The notes beneath the pieces were generated by a model, which searched no databases, was not told the DNA's origin, and was given only the letters and a program-made list of their open reading frames with translations. Positions 12,963-15,784 of a stretch of 15,784 nucleotides of DNA are shown here, piece after piece. The stretch is from CF-161 sp035259145. Lineage in GTDB: Bacteria; Chloroflexota; Dormibacteria; Dormibacterales; Dormibacteraceae. The translations under genes were made by a program, and so were the position numbers. The stretch covers positions 1-15,784 of the forward strand of contig DATFWQ010000349.1 of the NCBI GenBank assembly GCA_035259145.1, written 5' to 3'. Position 1 is the stretch's first letter; each line of letters starts with the position of its first letter.

Positions 12963-14267
12963 GTGGCTCCGACCTTCGATCTCGTTCAGCGCACCGAACT
13001 ATCAGGCGCTGCTCCCCTGGCGCCGGGCGTTCGGGCGCTGGCGGCCGTCTCCGGCGGTCCCGACTCGACGGCGCTCCTGGTCTGGCTCCTGGAGTCCGGG
13101 GTCGGCGTGACGGCGGCCCACTTCGACCACGTCCTGCGACCGGACTCAGCGCGGGATGCCGAGCATGTGGCCCGGCTCTGTGCCCGTCTGGGCGTGCCCC
13201 TGATCCAGGGCCGCCGGGCCGGGCAGCTTCCCAGCGGCTCCCTGCAGGCAGCCGCCCGCGCCCTTCGCTACGAGTTCCTGGAGCGAGCTCGCTGCGAGAC
13301 CGGATGTGACGTCGTCTGCTTCGGGCACACGGCCGATGACGTCGTGGAGGGCGCGGTCATGCATCTGCTCCGGGGGAGCGCACTGGCCGGGCTGCGGGGC
13401 ATGCCACAACGGCGAGGACCCCACTTCCGCCCGCTTCTGAACGTCTGGCGAGCCGACGTCGACGCATACCTGGCCGTCCGGGCGATCGAGCCGCTCCACG
13501 ACCCTTCGAACGCCGACATCTGGCGCTTCGCGCGCGCGCGCGCCCGCCATGTCCTGTTGCCACGCCTGGAGCGGGACCGCCCTGGCCTGTCCCGGCGCAT
13601 CCGCGCCGCGGCCGAGACGGCGGCCCGCCTGCAGGACCAGCTCGAGGCCGGCGCCCGAGGTCTCATTCACGACGGCGCCGCCTTCCGCGACGAGCTGAGG
13701 GCGGCGCCGCGGGCCGTCCGGCTCGAGGTCTATCGTCAGCTCTACGGCCGCCTCCCCGCGCTCACGCGGCGCCACCTCGAGGCCATCGACGCGCTTGCCC
13801 TGGGAGGCGCGACCGGAACGGGCCTCGACCTGCCGGGCAAACTGCGCCTGCACGTGCAACCCGACCGGGTATCGGTTGATGTGGCAACTCTGCCCCAGCC
13901 GGCGGCTCCGCGGCTGGGGGTCCGAGCCTGTCCCGGCTGTGCCGACCCGGGTGCCGCCCACCTACGGCCCGGTATGGACCTGAGCGTCGGCTACCGGCGA
14001 CCTGGGCTCCGCATGCGCCCCCTCGGTGCTCCCGGCAGCCGGAAGCTCCAGGACGTGCTGACGGATGCCAAGGTGCCGCGGCACCTGCGTGATCGCCTGC
14101 CGCTTGTCTTCGCTGACGGCCGCCTGGCCTGGGTGCCTGGGATCGCGGTGGACGGCGACTGCGCGGCTTCCGGGGGCGGGGACGCCGTGCACGTCACCAT
14201 CGAGTTGGGGCCGGAATTCCCGGTGGTACTATCAGGTTCACTACAGCCGAGGAGTCTCGTCACTTGA
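12963..14267 (+). CDS. tilS: tRNA(Ile)-lysidine synthetase
   Basis: TilS attaches lysine to C34 of tRNA-Ile with anticodon CAT, using ATP, so that it reads AUA as Ile instead of AUG as Met; the activity is essential in most bacteria. The N-terminal PP-loop is SGGPDS (residues 30-35), followed by AAHFDHVLRPDSARDAEHV, the adenylation core with GHTADDVVEGAVMHLLRGS, and the TilS C-terminal domain (GLRMRPLGAPGSRKLQDVLTD, then PLVFADGRLAWVPGI). Length of about 434 residues is normal. GTG 12963 is preferred because family similarity starts near DLVQR; TTG 12933 or an upstream start to 12879 is possible, and no clear ribosome binding site decides it. Its last codons overlap the ftsH start. Confidence 0.93.
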   Translation: MAPTFDLVQRTELSGAAPLAPGVRALAAVSGGPDSTALLVWLLESGVGVTAAHFDHVLRPDSARDAEHVARLCARLGVPLIQGRRAGQLPSGSLQAAARALRYEFLERARCETGCDVVCFGHTADDVVEGAVMHLLRGSALAGLRGMPQRRGPHFRPLLNVWRADVDAYLAVRAIEPLHDPSNADIWRFARARARHVLLPRLERDRPGLSRRIRAAAETAARLQDQLEAGARGLIHDGAAFRDELRAAPRAVRLEVYRQLYGRLPALTRRHLEAIDALALGGATGTGLDLPGKLRLHVQPDRVSVDVATLPQPAAPRLGVRACPGCADPGAAHLRPGMDLSVGYRRPGLRMRPLGAPGSRKLQDVLTDAKVPRHLRDRLPLVFADGRLAWVPGIAVDGDCAASGGGDAVHVTIELGPEFPVVLSGSLQPRSLVT

Positions 14268-15784
14268 GCCGTATCCCGCGGTCCAGCCTGTTTTATTTCG
14301 TCCTGATCGTCCTTCTGGGATTCGTGTTCTGGTTCACGTGGCAGCAGTTCGAGACTGGTTCCAAGGGCCCGACCTGGTCGTATTCGCAGCTGGTCAACAA
14401 TGCGCAGACAGGGCGGGTGAAGTCGATCGACATCAAGGGCAACGACGCCGTTGCCGTCGACAAGGATGGGGTCGCGCACGACGTCCACCTGCCTGACGAC
14501 ACGGCGCCCCTGGCCGACAGCCTGCAAAAGGACGGCGTCGACGTGAAACTGTCGCAGGCAAGCGGCGGCACCTACTGGCTCAGCGTGCTGCTGCCAAACC
14601 TGATCCTGCTGCTTCTGATCGGCGGGTTCATGTACTACATCCTTCGCCAGACGCAGAGCGGCAACAACCAGGCCATGTCCTTCGGGCGCAGCCGCGCCCG
14701 CATGATCGCGGGCGACAAGCCCCAGGTCACCTTCGCCGACGTGGCCGGGGTGGACGAAGCCAAGCAGGAGCTGACCGAGGTGGTCGAGTTCCTGAAGTAC
14801 CCGGAGAAGTTCGTGGCGCTGGGGGCTCGGATCCCGAAGGGGGTGCTGATGGTGGGGCCGCCCGGCACCGGCAAGACCCTGCTCTCGAAGGCGGTGGCCG
14901 GTGAGGCCGGGGTGCCGTTCTTCAACATCTCAGGCTCGGAGTTCGTGGAGATGTTCGTGGGCGTCGGTGCCAGCCGTGTGCGCGACCTCTTCGACCAGGC
15001 CAAGAAGAACAGCCCCTGCATAGTCTTCGTGGACGAGATCGACGCCGTGGGCCGCCAGCGTGGCGCCGGCCTGGGCGGTGGTCACGACGAGCGGGAGCAG
15101 ACGCTGAATCAGCTCCTGGTGGAGATGGACGGCTTCGACACCAACACCCACGTGATCGTGGTCGCGGCCACCAACCGGCCGGATGTGCTCGACCCGGCCC
15201 TGCTCCGGCCGGGACGCTTCGACCGTCATGTGACTCTGGACCAGCCTGACATCCGGGGCCGCCGTCAGATCCTGGACGTGCACGCCCGCAACAAGCCGCT
15301 GGAGGCGGCGGTGAACCTGGACGTGCTGGCGCGGCAGACGGTGGGCTTCAGCGGCGCCGACCTGGCCAACCTGATCAACGAGGCCGCCATCCTGGCCGCA
15401 CGAGCCAACCGCAAGGTGATCGGGATGGAGGAGATGGAGGAGGCGATCGCCCGGGTGATCGCAGGCCCGGAGAAGAAGAGCCGCCGGATCTCTGAGCGCG
15501 AGAAGGAGGTGATCGCCTATCACGAGGTCGGGCACGCCCTGGTGATGAAGGCGCTCCCGCTCTCCGACCCCGTCCACAAGGTCTCCATCGTCAGCCGGGG
15601 CATGGCACTCGGCTGGACGCTGAGCCTCCCCGAAGAGGACAGGTACCTGGTCAGCAAGGAAGAGCTCAAGCAGCAGATCGCCGGCATCATGGGCGGCCGG
15701 GCGGCCGAGGAGATCGTCTTCGGCGACGTGACCAGCGGCGCCGAGAACGACATCCAGCGGGCGACACAGATGGCCCGCAGGATG
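14264..15784 (+). CDS. ftsH: ATP-dependent zinc metalloprotease FtsH (partial)
   Basis: FtsH is a hexameric AAA+ protease of the cytoplasmic membrane that degrades misfolded membrane proteins and regulatory proteins. The first 507 residues are in the window. There are two membrane helices (about 9-25 and 106-127) with an extracytoplasmic domain between, Walker A GPPGTGKT (198-205), Walker B IVFVDEID (253-260), the second region of homology with ATNRPDVLDPALLRPGRFDR (302-321), and the zinc site HEVGH (420-424). The TTG start at 14264 shares TTGA with the tilS stop (14265-14267), with GAGGAG about eight bases upstream, so translation of the two is probably coupled. The usual hpt gene between tilS and ftsH is absent. 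The gene continues beyond 15784. Confidence 0.97.
   Translation, partial: MSRIPRSSLFYFVLIVLLGFVFWFTWQQFETGSKGPTWSYSQLVNNAQTGRVKSIDIKGNDAVAVDKDGVAHDVHLPDDTAPLADSLQKDGVDVKLSQASGGTYWLSVLLPNLILLLLIGGFMYYILRQTQSGNNQAMSFGRSRARMIAGDKPQVTFADVAGVDEAKQELTEVVEFLKYPEKFVALGARIPKGVLMVGPPGTGKTLLSKAVAGEAGVPFFNISGSEFVEMFVGVGASRVRDLFDQAKKNSPCIVFVDEIDAVGRQRGAGLGGGHDEREQTLNQLLVEMDGFDTNTHVIVVAATNRPDVLDPALLRPGRFDRHVTLDQPDIRGRRQILDVHARNKPLEAAVNLDVLARQTVGFSGADLANLINEAAILAARANRKVIGMEEMEEAIARVIAGPEKKSRRISEREKEVIAYHEVGHALVMKALPLSDPVHKVSIVSRGMALGWTLSLPEEDRYLVSKEELKQQIAGIMGGRAAEEIVFGDVTSGAENDIQRATQMARRM

Noticed and set aside
13529..13540. (CG)6 tract in tilS as a phase-variable repeat
   Set aside because: Six dinucleotides encoding Arg/Ala codons are unremarkable at this GC content, and an essential gene is an unlikely phase-variation target.
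1..15784. CRISPR arrays, insertion sequences or integrase genes
   Set aside because: No regularly spaced repeats, transposase motifs or tyrosine/serine recombinase motifs were seen in any frame.

Overview
The window is high-GC bacterial chromosomal DNA. Many starts are GTG or TTG, tilS overlaps ftsH, and the accessory gene set is typical of soil bacteria (an ECF42-type sigma factor with a DGPF/YCII partner, a LURP-one-like protein, a DUF2252 protein, PIN toxins). This fits Actinomycetota or a high-GC Chloroflexota/Dormibacterota-type lineage. I cannot decide between them from sequence alone, and no ribosomal RNA gene is present.

Left end (1-700) is a tRNA integration zone. An XRE regulator is followed by an orphan 3' half of an initiator tRNA-fMet (409-455) with a foreign 5' half. 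Two 10-bp direct repeats exactly 20 bp apart lie just before it. This looks like the right end of an integrated element whose body lies left of the window. Next come a hairpin, a 27-codon very basic ORF with a good ribosome binding site (519-602), and a complete tRNA with anticodon CAT (618-692).

Middle (693-7890). The last 18 bases of that tRNA recur at 7868-7885, and 22 of 23 bases match when the flank is included. The 7.2 kb between may therefore be a second tRNA-borne island, although no integrase is visible. It holds a divergent DGPF/YCII gene and ECF42-type sigma factor with a matching promoter between them, a frameshifted PIN toxin pseudogene, a heavily decayed LURP-one-related pseudogene, an MFS exporter, a HIT-family protein, an intact RHH/PIN toxin-antitoxin pair with a probable leaderless promoter, and a membrane-anchored HExxH metallopeptidase. 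Two neighbouring pseudogenes and a TetR remnant just outside the right repeat show that the region has been rearranged and is decaying.

Right part (8235-15784) is a continuous plus-strand run: an aldo/keto reductase, a DUF2252 kinase-like protein, an unrecognised four-helix membrane protein, a two-pore-helix-type potassium channel, then the housekeeping pair tilS and ftsH. The last two overlap by three bases, and ftsH runs off the window. TilS modifies tRNA-Ile with anticodon CAT, so whether the CAT tRNA at 618 is elongator Met or Ile2 is a relevant open point.
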